DNA of 64,000 nt from Malus domestica (GCF_042453785.1 NC_091673.1:5048501-5112500), one strand, 5' to 3'; shown: positions 47,601 to 59,341, counted from the first letter of the stretch. The notes: generated by a model from the letters alone, not told the origin. Numbers and translations are program-made.

Positions 47601-49337
47601 TTTCTTCCAAGACTTGGCAAATTGAATTGCCGACAAGTGCTGGGTACACTTCTTGGCTTGCCTTTCCAATGGCACCAGGCAAGGTTGTCTTCCGTCGGCC
47701 AGAATACAGAAAATATTGTAGAAGGGAATGGGAAAGGCTTGTACCTTGTCCATGAACTCTAACCCAATGACTACGCCATAGTCGTCCATCTTGACTACGG
47801 TGAAGTCGATCTTTCCCTTCCATGTGCCAATGTCTACTTGTACATTGCGCGCAACTCCAACAATGGGGGTGGCAGCGGAATTTACCGTCTTCACGCTACC
47901 GGGCTCCTTTGTGACTCGGAGGCCAAGCCTTGTGGCTTCCTCCGACGTCATGAAGTTGTGTGTTGCTCCCGTGTCCACCAACACACGCGTCGTCTTGTCA
48001 CCAGTCTTGACGTCGACGAACAATGATCCTCCCCCAACTTGAGCCTTAGGTTGTGGGAGGGTTGTCTGGATGGCATTCAGTAGACGGATGCATCCCATCG
48101 TTGCATCGTTACTCTCCTCGGCCTTGTCCTCCTTGAAAGCCATGGCCTTAAGGGCCTTCTTTTGTGGGCAATCTCGCATCATGTGAGGGCCGTCGCATAG
48201 GTAACAAGTGGGTTGCCAAGACTTACCCTTGCCTTTGTCATGCTTATCGGCTTTCTTCTCCTTCGGTTTGCTTGTCTCGGCCTTGTCCTTCGGCTTATGT
48301 TCTCCCCCACTTCTCTCATGGTTACCCTTCTTCCCCGTGGACTTGGAATCACCTTGGTGGCTTGATTTAAACTCAATCAAGGATTCGGCAGCGGCAATGG
48401 CGTCAGACAATGTTTGCACATGTCTCCTTTGTAGTTCGAGTTTTGCCCAATTTTGCAATCCACTCATGAAGTACATGAGCTTGTCTTCCTCTAACATGTT
48501 GGGCACCTCGAATAACAAGCTCACGAAGGCGTTGACATAGTCTTTGACGCTCCCCGTTTGCTTGAGCCACCTTAGTTTCTCCTTGGCTTCGTACTTGGCA
48601 TTTTGGGGATAGAAGTGCAACATAAGATCTTTCTTAAATTCATCCCAAGTGGTGAGAGAGAACGTACCTTGCTCAATCTCCATGCTCCGGCGACGCCACC
48701 ACATAAGGGCATTGTCAGCTAAGAACATGGTTGCCGTTGAAATTTTGGATTCGTCATCTTCAAGCTTCAGGTACTTGAAGTATCGCTCCACGTTCCACAC
48801 GAATGTGTCGAGCTCCTTTGCTTCCCTCTTCCCATTATAGGATTTGGGTTTAAAGGAGTCGATTACCTTGGAGTCCAACGCCTTGATTTCCCTCGGCCCT
48901 TGCACGAATTGCTTCACGACTGCTTCTTTGCAAAACGCCACATCTCCCTTAAGTTCCCTTGTGTCCTTTATCTCTTCTTGAAGCGCCACAAACCTTGCCT
49001 CTATGTTGTCAAGGTGAACCTGGACTTCCCTCCGCATCTTGTCTGCCATGGTGTTGAGAGCGCCAAGGAGCTCATCTCGTAGCCCTTCCACCAAGCCACG
49101 CAGTTCATCCTTACCATTGTCCACCATGGTTTGGATTTCCTCCTTGTCGACAACGTCCTCATCAAGTCGAGTATCGAACTCGAGTATGGTTCGTTCCACC
49201 TTCTCGAGTCGCTCTTCCATGGTCTCCATCGATGCTTGCAAGTCCTTTAACTTTGGCTTGCTCTTGGCAACGTCTTGGACCTCGGCAGTACGCTCCCTTA
49301 GATCGGAGACTCCGGACACCATCTCTCCACTTGCCAT
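44673..49337 (-). CDS. Gag-Pol polyprotein of the chromovirus (1554 aa)
   Basis: Single open frame without stops. In order: Gag with a coiled N-terminus and the retrotransposon gag domain; a zinc knuckle [13 protein letters not shown] (about residue 375); aspartic protease with LVDTGAT (about 452); reverse transcriptase with [12 protein letters not shown] and the YIDD catalytic motif (about 790); RNase H beginning [12 protein letters not shown] (about 940) and ending [10 protein letters not shown]; integrase with an HHCC zinc finger (HPGTHRTL...CLVCQQ), and catalytic residues in TMDFIT, SDRDARF and [12 protein letters not shown]; finally a chromodomain [17 protein letters not shown] (about 1508), which defines the chromovirus clade and can guide integration to marked chromatin. 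The lineage within chromoviruses (Reina, Galadriel, Tekay) is not settled from sight. Confidence 0.95.
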   Translation of the reverse strand: MASGEMVSGVSDLRERTAEVQDVAKSKPKLKDLQASMETMEERLEKVERTILEFDTRLDEDVVDKEEIQTMVDNGKDELRGLVEGLRDELLGALNTMADKMRREVQVHLDNIEARFVALQEEIKDTRELKGDVAFCKEAVVKQFVQGPREIKALDSKVIDSFKPKSYNGKREAKELDTFVWNVERYFKYLKLEDDESKISTATMFLADNALMWWRRRSMEIEQGTFSLTTWDEFKKDLMLHFYPQNAKYEAKEKLRWLKQTGSVKDYVNAFVSLLFEVPNMLEEDKLMYFMSGLQNWAKLELQRRHVQTLSDAIAAAESLIEFKSSHQGDSKSTGKKGNHERSGGEHKPKDKAETSKPKEKKADKHDKGKGKSWQPTCYLCDGPHMMRDCPQKKALKAMAFKEDKAEESNDATMGCIRLLNAIQTTLPQPKAQVGGGSLFVDVKTGDKTTRVLVDTGATHNFMTSEEATRLGLRVTKEPGSVKTVNSAATPIVGVARNVQVDIGTWKGKIDFTVVKMDDYGVVIGLEFMDKVQAFPIPFYNIFCILADGRQPCLVPLERQAKKCTQHLSAIQFAKSWKKGEATFLATLMLNEGEEKYGPLPKQVEDVLVEFADVMPKELPKKLPPRREVDHAIELEPGAKPPSKSPYRMSPPELEELRKQLNELLDAGYIQPSKSPYGAPVLFQRKKEGSLRLCIDYRALNKITIKNKYPLPLIADLFDQLGEARYFTKLDLRSGYYQVRIAPGDESKTAMVTRYGAFEYKVMPFGLTNAPATFCTLMNKVFHPYLDKFVVVYIDDIVVYSKTLEEHVKHLRIVFKTLREHELYVKKEKCSFATKEVEFLGHKIKEGKLMMEKGKIKAIQEWEPPTKVPTLRSFLGLANYYRRFIKGYSAIAAPLTDLLKKNKAWEWTDRCQEAFERLKKALMEEPVLRLPDLSKPFELHTDASDFAIGGVLMQEGHPIAYESRKLNNAEKRYTTHEKEMTAIVHCLRVWRHYLLGTPFIIKTDNVATSYFQTQQKLTPKQARWQEFLAEFDYKLEYKQGKENVVADALSRRVELMATVLKPQSHLLGRVREGLSHDVQAKNIVEFVKDGKTRRFWLEDGLLYTKGKRIYVPKWGSLRKEILKECHDSMWAGHPGTHRTLALVSDAYYWPQMRDDVDSYVKTCLVCQQDKVEQRQPGGLLEPLPTPSRPWECLTMDFITHLPKSDGCGSIFVVVDRFTKYATFIPAPVECTAEVAARLFLKHVVKYWGVPRSIVSDRDARFTGRFWKELFKLLGSKLDFSTAFHPQTDGQTERVNALLETYLRHYVSANQRDRAKLLDVAQFSYNLQRSESTGKSPFELAIGQQPLTPNTVVTGYTGNSPAAFKTAKEWQLAHELARAHLEKASKKMKKWADRKRRNVEFQTGDQVFVKLNASQHKSTRGLHKSLLRKYEGPFPIIKKVGKAAYVVELPPRLKFHPVFHVSNLKPYHADDEEPSRGESHRAPPLMTEAFDKEVENIEAKRVVVRPRQPKHVEYFVKWKGLPYSEATWEKESSLWQYKDLIETFERQESTRTSTA

Positions 49338-49369
49338 ATCCTACTTTCCTTCAAGTGATTCACGAGCTT

Positions 49370-49382
49370 GGCTCTGATACCA
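49370..49382 (-). other. Primer-binding site of the chromovirus
   Basis: TGGTATCAGAGCC on the minus strand, two bases inside the 5' LTR, complementary to the 3' end of initiator tRNA-Met. It is not a tRNA gene. Confidence 0.85.
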
Positions 49383-49384
49383 GC

Positions 49385-49924
49385 TGTCACGGGATGACTC
49401 TTTAAGCCTTCCGCCCGTGCGGCACTTAGACTTGAATACCTCGATGAACAAGCTAAGTAAGCCTTCGAAGCCTCGCTTCCCCGGATCAAATCACAAAGAA
49501 AGCTAAGATAGCTTGGAGAATGCTAAGATCACTTAGAAGATGGGAGAAAGGAAGCTTTGTATTGAAAGTTAAGAGAACTTTACAATTACTTGCAATTCTT
49601 GGATGGTTTGGCCAAATGGCCTTGCCTCCTATTTATAGGCCTAAGTCACCTCCTCAATGGAGGGTTCTAGAATCCTCTACTTACATCCAAAAATATCTAG
49701 CATAGTTCTAGATACAACTTGCCTAATCTAGATTATTCTAGGTGAGGCTTAAATATGTACACTTGTGTGGAATGTTCCGGAATGCCCTAGATTATCTTGA
49801 ATGCTCCGCCACGTTCTTGATTTCTCCGGAACGTTCCAGAAGCTTCCATGAAGACAAGGCTTTATGGGCTTAGATATATGATGTCTTGGGCATTTTCTTT
49901 GTTTTTAACATGCGGCCCGTGACA
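49385..49924 (-). repeat. 5' LTR of the chromovirus
   Basis: 540 bp, the promoter-bearing LTR in the element's own (minus) orientation. Confidence 0.95.
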
Positions 49925-50174
49925 CCAGGCACCTGTGACAGTCGCTAATGGTGTTGTTTTTGCCGGATCTGTAGCTTCAAACGGTCCCGTATATGGCATG
50001 GATGCGAGCACTGGAAAAATTTTGTGGACGTATAACACTGGTGCTACGATATATGGGGGTATTTCGGCAAGCTACGGGTGTATTTACGTCGGAAGTGGGT
50101 ACTCAGTTGGCCTGGCCAGTTTTCACCCTTCTTGGACAGCTGGGACTAAACTGTTCGCTTTCTGCGTTATATGA

Positions 50175-50714
50175 GAGAAACCTCTTTCCGAAGACATCGT
50201 AGGAATCTGAACAGTTTACTATGCTTCAGATCGAGGCTTGAGTCGAGGTGCAAAATATTGCACTTCTACATCTAAGAAAAAAGTTAAATTACAGAAATAA
50301 AAATTACTGCAAAAGCAATGGACTTTTTAGTAACTACGACTGTAAACATCGTAACTGCGAATTTGGTAGCAAAGTATCCATTTCCAGTATAAAAAAACCC
50401 CAAGTATTTAACAAGCAAAGAGAATCCCAGACTCGAAATCCGTCTCTCGCATTTGTACATAACTCGATGATCAGACAGAATATCACAAACATCTCAAGCC
50501 CGAAATAAAGTATCCAAACCGTAAAATAACCCCTATTGGTAAGTAAGAGAACAAACTTAATTGACAAGCACAACACTGATTACTCAACACATCGATCTTG
50601 GATTCAACTATAACTAAGTCACAACAACAACAAAACCTGAAACTGCAAATGGGTTGGTGTTTTTCTCTTTACCTGACCTTGATAAATTTCCATGGAACAA
50701 TACCTCGCCCGAAA
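50175..50714. other. Convergent 3' regions of the PQQ-propeller and IQD genes
   Basis: 540 bp between two stop codons facing each other; expected to hold both 3' UTRs. Nothing else seen. Confidence 0.6.
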
Positions 50715-53700
50715 TCACCTCCTCCACTCTGGTTGGATTGCCTTATCTGAAATTCGCATTAGCCACAATAAGGGACAATTAGAATGCATACCACATATTT
50801 CAACCCGATCCAAAGACACCAAGACAAAATGATCAACAAGGAAACAAGAAAAAATTCAACACACAAAAAGCAATAAGTCATGAATAAATTCAGCATAGCC
50901 TTCTCTGAGCCTAGAAGGAAAGTTGTATAAATGTGATTGCGACAATATCCCAACTTTCACTAGAATGAGCACACAAATGCTTGAAAAGATGGGATTTTGT
51001 GTTTAAAGTATAGATGGATGGACGCATGTGCAAGAGAGTTTCGAGGGGCATGGGAGAATGGAAATGAAGAAAATCGTGTAAATCAGACATGCAATTGAAA
51101 AGCACATAGGGGATTTCACAGCTTACCCAAACCATCCCTTGAAGACGATAAAGATCTGTCACTTCTGATTACACCTTTGCCAGCTTGAACCAGTCCGTGT
51201 GCCCGTGGGGAAGGAGAACTAAACTTAGTGTTGGTGGAAGCAGACAAAGAATGCCGCCTGGTAATAACATTCTTCTCAACAATATCTTGGTCAAACTTAG
51301 GGGAGCCCTGTCCTCTCAGCCTAGCTTTTGCTGATGCAGTTGGTGCCATATAACTCGGGACTCTTGGTGAGTTATGAACCCCATTCTCCTGATGATCAAA
51401 CTTCATAGGTAGAGAAGCCCTTCTCTGGCTGGTTTTCTTATCCTTATTCCCAATAATGTGATCACTCGAGTTTGGCACCTGATTTATTGCTTCAATTCCT
51501 TCACTTGTCCCAGCATTCTCCATGGGTTGTATGTCACCAGAAGGATGGTCATCTAACTTTTCCATTGGTTCATCTGCCGAAGGCAGTTCCAAACTTCCTT
51601 CTAGATCGGACTGTTTAGACACAGCAACTGCCAAATTTACCATTTTCTCGGAAATTTCACTAGTGCCTTGCTCTGAATCATCAGGAGCAGCAGAAGCCAA
51701 ACTCTTCGTGGTACTGTGCTTTGGTCTCTCATCACCAACTAATGACCGATCAGAAACCTCCTTCTTGGTATCAGAAGATTTTCTTACATTATTTTTAACC
51801 TTTACGACTTCAGAAGGGCTAGAAACTTTCCTTAAATTGCGTTTAGTCTTTTCAGAATCGGGGGTGACACGTTTTGACCCGTTTTCAACATTTGTCCTGG
51901 ACAGTGTCTGTACACTTCTTTTTGGTCTCGCCTTTTCAGTCTCTATTGTTTGACCCTTCTCATGCTTCCTACGAGACCTTGAATCAGGGTTTTTCTTCGG
52001 TTGTACAACAGGTTCCCAAAAGCATGACCTGGTCCAGCGCTCAAGCCACACCCAGGACGAGTTAGGCTCCCCTGGACCGTACTCCAGACGCAGAGGAATA
52101 GTAGTATGCAATGAAGCCAAAAGCTGAAAATGAAAATAATAATCAAACAAGCAGTTTTCTATTTCGGGCAATCAAATTCTGACTTTGGCACAGCAGTAAA
52201 AGAGACAAAAAGGTGCAGGAACAGATCATTTATTATGTTTCCCTTTTTAAGATCAGCACCTAAGGTTTTACTCAGTTTTCAAAACTCGTTTTTGGAGCCA
52301 TAAGTTGCATGTCTCTCCGTATAGGTTTGAGAGAACGTCGTTACAACTTACAATTAATACAAGCATATAAACACCAGATTATTCCCCGTATACCTAGGTG
52401 GGCTGACAATAGCGAGAAGGAAAAGTCATCTGTGATAGATTGTGTTACTTTGTAAACTTAAGCTAATTTCAGTTACATGATCCAAAGAAAGGAATCTTTA
52501 ATTACATAAATAACCATATGTTGGGCAGTAGTAAAGTAAATCTCACCTTCTGAACAAAAACAATTTTGGACAGCCTATCCACCTGGGAAGATGTGCTTAC
52601 TCCAGATGAATTAAAACATTTAGCACCCTGATTCATAACAAAAAAAATATCGGCATATAAGTGGCAACAAAAGTTTAGGAATGAAAGGATATACAGACAG
52701 GCTTTTGCTCTTGGTTGAAAAAGCATGAATCTATAACCTCAGGTTCAATGCATGAGCCAATTGAAAAAGTAAGCAAAAAGTACCAGATGAGTTTTACACA
52801 CCTCAACCAAGATATCAGAATGTCTAGCAAGTTGACCACGAATCAGAGCCTGAAACTTAACAATCCCCTGGACACATAATAATGTGGATACAGCTTGTCT
52901 TCTAACCAAGTGACCACGAATAAGTGCTTGCAGCCTCACGATTCCCTTAAGGGTCCGAAATGCACGGCGAGCCTTCAAAGTTTAAAGATAATTAGTTTCC
53001 ATCAGTAGTTGGAAGGTTGGCCAAAAATATTCTCTAGATACTAAAGTCATCTCACAGAAGTACAACAGAAAATGTGAAGAAATATTATTAACCATAACTT
53101 TTAAACAAAAGCAGAACATCAATGGGAAGGAAAGAAATTACCACATAGCTCCTATAAGCACTTTGCACCTTTGTGGCAGCTTGCTCTTGCTTGATTGTCT
53201 CAAGATCTTCCTGAGAAGTCGAACTCAAGATAACTTGTGCTTGGCCATCGTCTTTCGTAGATGACATTATAACCCCATCATTCGGCAATTTTTCAGCTAC
53301 TGTTATCTCTGAACCCACTTCATTACTAGCAACAGTCCCAATCACTGGTGATGAAACCAATGGTGGTGATATGACTGGAGCGCTCACAGTTAACTCCGAC
53401 ACAGATACCTTTGATGAGAACAATGACTCCCCTTTATTTGTAGATTTCTGTAAAACCAGAACAACATCATAAGTTGTAAATTAGAACTTAATGACCAACA
53501 AGATGAAGGAAAATTAACATAGAGGTTCCATGTATGCAAAAATTATACAAATAGCCAAACCAAAGTAATATTCAAGAATAAAAATCCAAGGATATAATAG
53601 GAAATGTGAGCGTCCAGTGTAAACATCTCATCCCATTATAGATATGAGATAAAAGTTCATTTTTCCGAAGAAAAAAACGATACAGCAGAATAACTCACGC

Positions 53701-54059
53701 AGTCACTCTCCAAATTTGATGAACCATTCACCACATGATTGAGAGGGGAAAAAAAAGAAGTCTACCAGTGACCGAGTTACACAACCCAACCATGGTAAAC
53801 TTCGGGTCTGGTCTCGTCAAGCTCATACTTGACAATTGCAATTGACAGGATTTTCTTTTCTCCTATTCCTAGTTTAACTTGACAAGCATATAATATTTTG
53901 TGTTTTTATTTTAACCCCTTTCTGTTTAACCGACATACGAATTGATTTTCAAACCAACGTGCATCATAGTAATACCTCTCTTCCTTTGGAAAAAGTAGAT
54001 TTGGATGATTTCTTCCCAAGAAGCAAATTCTTGATCCATTTCCCGGGGGTTTTTCCCAT
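50715..54059 (-). CDS. IQD: IQD-family calmodulin-binding protein, 6 exons, complete
   Basis: Plant IQ67-domain scaffold, binding calmodulin and usually found on microtubules, plasma membrane or in the nucleus. Exons: 53976-54059, 53142-53447, 52802-52972, 52547-52627, 51127-52123 and 50715-50746 (a 32-nt last exon). They sum to 1671 nt, 556 aa. The N-terminus [20 protein letters not shown] is the family's typical start and fixes the ATG. IQ motifs: a variant around [16 protein letters not shown] across the exon 2/3 junction, [11 protein letters not shown] (144-154) and [11 protein letters not shown] (170-180), with the 11-residue spacing of the IQ67 domain. The IQ1 splice position at codon boundary is the one conserved in IQDs. 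The long basic, Ser-rich exon 5 includes [20 protein letters not shown] and a late [13 protein letters not shown], the DUF4005 signature. It ends [10 protein letters not shown]. The length and layout resemble the IQD28-32 clade, nearest IQD30/31, but I do not fix the number. Confidence 0.92.
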
Positions 54060-54881
54060 TGCAAAAGGTTAAATGCAGCCCGCAAATGCTTAATGCGCAG
54101 AACCCTGCAGTTATACACACAAGTTGAGCCATGGCAGTACCTAATTACCAGCTGAAATTTGTAAAGATTAACCGAAAACCTATATCACTGAACCCATTTG
54201 CAAAAAGAAAAATAGGGTTCTAAACAACATGATCTGCTCAGCTGAAATGTTACAGTAAGAGTAGTTTGTATCCAATAAGACCATGGAATTGAAAGCTATC
54301 CGAACTAAAATTCAAAGCCCTAAAATCTCAATTTAAAAAAGAAAATGTAACAAAAACAAATATACAAAAATGCTGAAATGGAAACAACGAAAATAATGAA
54401 ACAAAAATTAAAATGCGATAAACTGTGAGGTTGGAATAGAAAATATGAACATTTGGGGGAAAACAAAAAATTCAAATCTATCGAACGATCGAGGCCGTTC
54501 GAAAGAAGAGTACCACAAACCGGAGTAGGAGAAGGCGAAGAGGGAGTAGTACGACGACGTTTCGGGTCTGCTGCTCTACTGGCCGGCGACTGTGGGGGTG
54601 AGCTCCCTCTGGTTTTTCACTGTTGACATTTCACCTGAAAAACTTGCAAATTTAGAAACTGTAAAGTAATTAGGCGACGTGTAGAAATGGAAATAATATT
54701 CCCGAAACGAGGTGGGGAAACGACAGCGTTTGCGGTGGGTTCGCTTTGTTTATTCGGAATGTGGACCTAGCCCAATTTTTAAGTTGACCCAAAGAAGGCA
54801 AGCAACTGGCCCAAATTGTTTTTTTTTTTTTAATGTTGTCTTGCTATAATTGGTTTTTGCTGTTGGATTATGGAGATTCAA
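54060..54881. other. IQD 5' UTR region and promoter
   Basis: The minus strand shows a GC-richer stretch (about 54510-54625) like a first non-coding exon ending at CTCCG/GTTTGTGG, and an acceptor ACTGCAG near 54107, suggesting a 5' UTR intron. Upstream of 54640 the sequence is AT-rich. Inferred from splice consensus only. Confidence 0.4.
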
Positions 54882-55004
54882 TGTGTCGGAAACATAGTTG
54901 GTAAACCAAGTGTCATGATGCAATTGGTTGTAAATTTTTATTTTTCAAGTTTCTAACCAATTGTATTATGACACTTGATGTATCAGGCCGTATTCTGACA
55001 CACT
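54882..55004. mobile_element. Small fold-back MITE near the IQD promoter
   Basis: ATGTGTCGGAAACATAG...CAAGTGTCATGATGCAATTG and its inverted partner CAATTGTATTATGACACTTG...GTATTCTGACACAC form arms of about 50 bp with a short AT-rich centre. Confidence 0.6.
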
Positions 55005-56670
55005 AAGAAATCTCTCGATTGATTGAAGGAAGGAATAGTTGTTGCAATTAAGGCGACAATAAATCTGAAGACAATTATACTAAAGGGAGAAAAACATTGG
55101 CCAGTCTGATTAACTAGATGTTCATGCACTCTCACAAAGGAATAGACTTTGAACTTGAGTATAAATTTACTTGACGTAAGTACAATTTCTTGTACACGAA
55201 TATCTTTTATGAGAGTAGTTTGGCAAGCTAGCTATCATATTGAATACATTCACCTAATAAAAGAATGAGTCTTAATGCATGGGCGCATGATTCACGACAT
55301 GTTCAATGAGAGTCCAGGTACGACTGATGTTGACACAACTCTTCCAATAGTTGCAATGTTGGATCAATGGAATAAAACTTGTTCTAATTCCTCATACAAC
55401 TTGTTTTGGTTTGGCATTGCATGACAAACAACCCATAATGGAATCTTTCACCCAAAAAATCGAATATTGTCGCACCAAGTTGTTTAAACATTAACACCTA
55501 AATTTACATTGAATTCAAGGGTTGAATAGCTTTATGAGATATGCTGAGGAAATTCTATCAAAAAGTGAGACATTTCATAAACTCTCTGTCACTTCAAGTT
55601 TTCGGTGCAATATTTTATGATATCGAAATGCGAATTAACATTAAACTGTGAGGTCACAGAGAGTTCATAGAGAACAGTGCCAAAGCCAAGATATTAGCCT
55701 AGAAGAAGCCCAAAAGTCCCAATCTGAAATGCTATCGGAATCTTAATCGAGTGGTGAGTATCGATCACTGTCGTTTGGATCTGCATGGTGCCGTCCTCAT
55801 CATCCTCTTCCTTAAACCTAAACTCCAAGCCTCTCTAACTTTTTTCCTCTCTCCTTCCTCCTCAAAGCTCACAAATAACAAATTGCTTGAAGTCCATAAG
55901 AGCCACCAATCTCAAATCAAACCCTAAAAAAAAATATTTAAACTAAAAACCTTTGTAAGCATATAACACTAAACATTTATGCGTGAAAAAAAAATGTCAA
56001 GATGAGCCTGAGACCATTGTGGTCCGTTCATGGCTCCGCCTATAATAGAGAATCTCATTTTTAAAAATCTCCTTAGTAGCTTTATTTTTCTTCCATCCAG
56101 ATATTGAAGAGATGCAGAGAAGTCGTTGTTTTCGCAAATTGCAAACAAATCTTTCAGCTTTGTTGTGTCCAATAGAAAGAACAAAACACTTAAACACAGA
56201 TAGATAAAAGCAAGTGTCAGGCTGGCTGGAACGAGCCGCCAGCCACCCCATATCCCAGTGAATTATTAATCACTATAATCCACTGATAAAAAGGATCAGG
56301 TGGAGCTAATAACTTAATTAATCAAATCATCCACCCTCTCTTATTCGTACACACACCGACAGCCTCACACAAAACGACGCACATATATTTGTCATCGGAG
56401 TTATTATCTGGATGCAATGCCATGCAAGTCTAATTATTTTCCATTGACGTCGACGCGGGAGGACGTTCTGGTCATGCAAAATCATAAATGTACATATTTT
56501 TCTAGCTACTGATTTGCATCAGTAGAAAATGACTTGTGGTCCTTTTCGTTCACTGAAATCATTTCTCTGGTTGATTGAGATTACCGATGGCACACTGTAG
56601 TGGTAGTCGATTTCATTTGCAAGTTTATATTTTAAATTCGATTTACGTAAATTAGTATTTAATTATTATG
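55005..56670. other. Intergenic, no gene recognised
   Basis: AT-rich, no supported frame and no recognised repeat. Confidence 0.5.
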
Positions 56671-57290
56671 TCTGACTGATTGTTTGTTCTCTTTTAAAGA
56701 TAAATGTAAGAATAAATTCACCTCAAAGGGACACAATTAAAGATTTTCTACAACCACCTTAATACTAGACTAAAGATTTGTGTGTTTTGTTGTGTTTGAC
56801 ATAAAAGTAAAAATAATAAAATACATTTGGATCATATAAGCGTTTTCCAGGACATGAGTCATCTCCGGATCCATGTATCTTAATCTATCAAATCCTTATA
56901 TCCGGACCATTGAAATTTGATCAAACGGTTAAAGTTATTATAATTTTTAAAGTGAGTTCCTGTTTGTAACCGCTTGATCAAATTTCAATGGTTCGGATAT
57001 ATGAATTTGGTAGATTATAATACATAGATCCGGAGAGAACCCATGTCCTTCTAAATAAACTCGTGTCATGAATATTTTTAATAAAATTTCAATTAATGTT
57101 TATTACTATTCCTCGTAAACATTTTAACATGTTTGTTGATGAACAATTTTATGTGAAAATTGAAAATCAAAAGGTCTCGTGATTTCATTCATCATGAGTT
57201 TAAAAAGAAGAAGAAATAGAAAAAGGCCACGTGGCCACGGCTCTCCAGTAAGTAAGTTTACCATAACAAGAAATGCTAAGGTTACTTTTT
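56671..57290 (+). repeat. Segmental duplication, copy A (with MITE)
   Basis: Matches 58303-58985 in the same orientation (GACTGATTGTTT, ACCACCTTAATACTAGACTA, AAATACATTTGGATCATATA, TTTAATAAAATTTCAATTAA, AAGGCCACGTG), except for the MITE at 56848-57048. Confidence 0.85.
56848..57048. mobile_element. 201-bp MITE in copy A, empty site visible in copy B
   Basis: The arms GGACATGAGTCATCTCCGGA and TCCGGAGAGAACCCATGTCC are inverted, with inner arms TTGAAATTTGATCAAACGG / CCGCTTGATCAAATTTCAA. The flanks are TTC on both sides (56845-56847, 57049-57051). Copy B has one TTC at 58527-58529 with no insert. Confidence 0.85.
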
Positions 57291-58302
57291 AAAAGTGAAA
57301 ATATTTATAAATTTGGGAAGTTTTAACGAAAAATCATATTTTTACATTAAAAAGTTAAACCTGGTACTATTTATTTTATCTTTTATTTTGTCATTATCGT
57401 TAAAACTCAAAGTTTTCAAGCATTTTTTATTAGTTTTCCTATACATTTTATGTGATTTTATATTTTTAATACAATATTTTATAATAGTAACATAAAAACT
57501 ATAAATTTTCTACGATTTTATATTTTTAATGTAATATTTTATAACAATAACATAAAAACTGACGCTAAATTCTAAAGTAACAAAAAATCTATAAATAATC
57601 TTAATTTGAGAGAGTTTCTTAGCATTTTTCTTACCATAATAAATGTGGTCAACAACATCGTGCTTATCGCAAATTGCAAGCGTTTGAATCACCGACAAGT
57701 TGACTTCATTTATAATCCCAAACAAATAAAACAGTGCAGAATGGTAGAAAATTACGAACTGTTAAAAAACCAGTTTGCTACTTAAAATACTAGTTCGCGT
57801 AGCGGAGGATCGGGATGGGCTTTGTTGAAGAAACTTGTCACACATGGCTTTCGTCATTACGTCGGTATTTTAAGTTAATAATGTATTTTATATGAAAATA
57901 AATATGTTAAAAATAGATTCATAGATTCGTGACGTTCTGTCCAATAATCTAAAATTATCCTAGGAAAAATTTATACAACTATAACAAGTGACATTGTATT
58001 ATTGAACCGCAATGCACACCTTATTCGGAAACAATTATGTGCAGGTCCTCCTACAGATGGGTTGTCTTGCATTGTCGCTTTGCACTTGAACTGGACCGAC
58101 TCCACTAAGTACTGTGCGATTCTTGCCTTGCTCCACTTCAAAAACTCTGCAATTTTAGTCTCTTCGGATCTTTCATTCCCTCCATATAACAATGGCTTCC
58201 ACTATTATTTAAGGTCCCGTAAGATTTCGCCTCACGTCTTACTTTTAGGCGGGGATATCCATAGAACGCCTCGTCTACGCATCCACCTTTTAATACCTTG
58301 TG
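57291..58302. other. Spacer between the duplicated segments
   Basis: AT-rich. 57452-57562 holds an imperfect two-copy tandem (about 55-60 bp) around GATTTTATATTTTTAAT. 57960-58300 is more GC-rich with open frames on both strands but no recognisable domain; it may be a gene fragment. Confidence 0.45.
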
Positions 58303-58985
58303 TGTGACTGATTGTTTATTCTCTTTTTCAAGATGAATGTAAGAATAAACTCACAGAAAAGCAACACCATTAATAGTAGTAGCACAATTAAGCATCAAAT
58401 GCATCGTTTGAGGTGAATCCATGAGATTTTCTAGAACCACCTTAATACTAGACTAAAGATTTGTGTGCTTTGTTGTGTTCGACATAAAGTAAAAATAATA
58501 AAATACATTTGGATCATATAAGCGTTTTCTAAATAAACGCGCGTCATGAATATTTTTAATAAAATTTCAATTAATGTTTATTACTATTTCTCATAAACGT
58601 TAACATGTATGTTTGTTGATGAACAATTTTAGGTGAAAAGTGAAAACCAGAAGGTCTCGTGATTTCATTCATCATGAGTCTAAAAAGAGGAAGAAATAGA
58701 AAAAGGCCACGTGATCATACCATAATGAGAAAAACGGAAAAGGATCATCGTCAGATCCTCTTTGTGGGGATCTGAGGGATTAAGCAATTACGATCATTTA
58801 TCATTTATCGTGCGGTCAGAAATCATTTAAATTTTAAAATTAAATATAAATAGTATCTAACGAAAACTAACCGCACGATATACGAAGAACTACCGTGATT
58901 GCTTGATCCCCGGATCCCCATAAAGGGGATCCGACGATGATCATTTTCCGACAAATACTAAGGTTATTTTTTTAAAGGGAAAATT
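58303..58985 (+). repeat. Segmental duplication, copy B (with a different MITE)
   Basis: Second copy of 56671-57290, about 1.6 kb away, lacking the copy A MITE and carrying its own at 58735-58950. A short insertion near 58355-58415 is also private to this copy. Confidence 0.85.
58735..58950. mobile_element. 216-bp MITE in copy B, empty site visible in copy A
   Basis: The arms CGGAAAAGGATCATCGTC and GACGATGATCATTTTCCG are inverted, with inner CGTGCGGT / ACCGCACG cores shared with the element at 28711-28944. Copy A reads straight through at CCATAACAAGAAATGCTAAG. Confidence 0.85.
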
Positions 58986-59341
58986 AGAATGCCCTACATA
59001 TTTTTTATAGTTGTTAGATTAAACATTCATCCCTTTTAAAGATTTGATTAAGGTGCTTCGATTAATTACCACCTCAATAATTTTCCATTTATTTAATTTC
59101 CATGTCATTAATTTAAATGCATTTATATAGAGGCATAAGGTAACTTAGCAACTAATTGCCTATAATATATGAATTTAATTTCCTCAATCCCCTTATGCGC
59201 ATTAAATGACAGTTTTTTTAATAAAATAAAATAAAAAATTAATTAACTAATTCCTCATTTCCTTATTATCAGTATTTAAAAAAAATTACTCTTTCTATTA
59301 AAATTGTATATATAAAAAGTCTTCAATACATATTTTTTTTC

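Larger units (their letters stand above)
44122..49924 (-). mobile_element. Young full-length Ty3/Gypsy chromovirus inserted in the PQQ-propeller gene
   Basis: 5803 bp, with 540-bp LTRs at 44122-44661 and 49385-49924 that differ at only two sites by eye. LTR ends are TGTCACGGG and CCCGTGACA. The flanks share CCAG (44118-44121 and 49925-49928), a 4-bp target duplication. A primer-binding site for initiator tRNA-Met and a polypurine tract are present, and one uninterrupted polyprotein fills the interior. It lies antisense to the host gene. Everything needed for an autonomous element is visible, though activity is not shown. Confidence 0.95.
42290..50174 (+). pseudogene. PQQ-propeller (polyvinyl-alcohol-dehydrogenase-like) gene split by a retrotransposon
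   Basis: Quinoprotein-type beta-propeller protein, probably secreted. Exons 42290-42385, 42495-42943, 43190-43799, and 43909-44121 continuing at 49929-50174. Without the insertion and its duplicated CCAG, these join in frame to 537 codons. Residues 1 to about 32 (hydrophobic MLIMLLCLFTVLDTTNA) look like a signal peptide. PQQ-repeat motifs of propeller blades are seen, such as ADGRVYFPSWNGNVHAVDA, SNGRLVWSTELDP, RRHVYVATGNLYTAP and DASTGKILWTYNTG. There are several NxT/S sites and cysteine pairs. The 5.8-kb element enters after codon CAG at 44121. Reading into the LTR reaches a stop at 44140, removing the last 82 residues. No other lesion is seen, so the loss is recent. Substrate unknown: the family name comes from bacterial PVA dehydrogenase. 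Confidence 0.87.

Noticed and set aside
44808-49377. Many plus-strand frames between 44.8 and 49.4 kb
   Set aside because: All are shadows of the 1554-codon minus-strand polyprotein.
49370-49382. tRNA-Met-like sequence (also at 32428 and 32470)
   Set aside because: Only the short primer-binding complement is present; no tRNA cloverleaf.
58002-58307. 101-codon frame opposite a 73-codon frame, slightly GC-rich
   Set aside because: No domain or splice-linked partner found; kept only as a possible gene fragment within the spacer.
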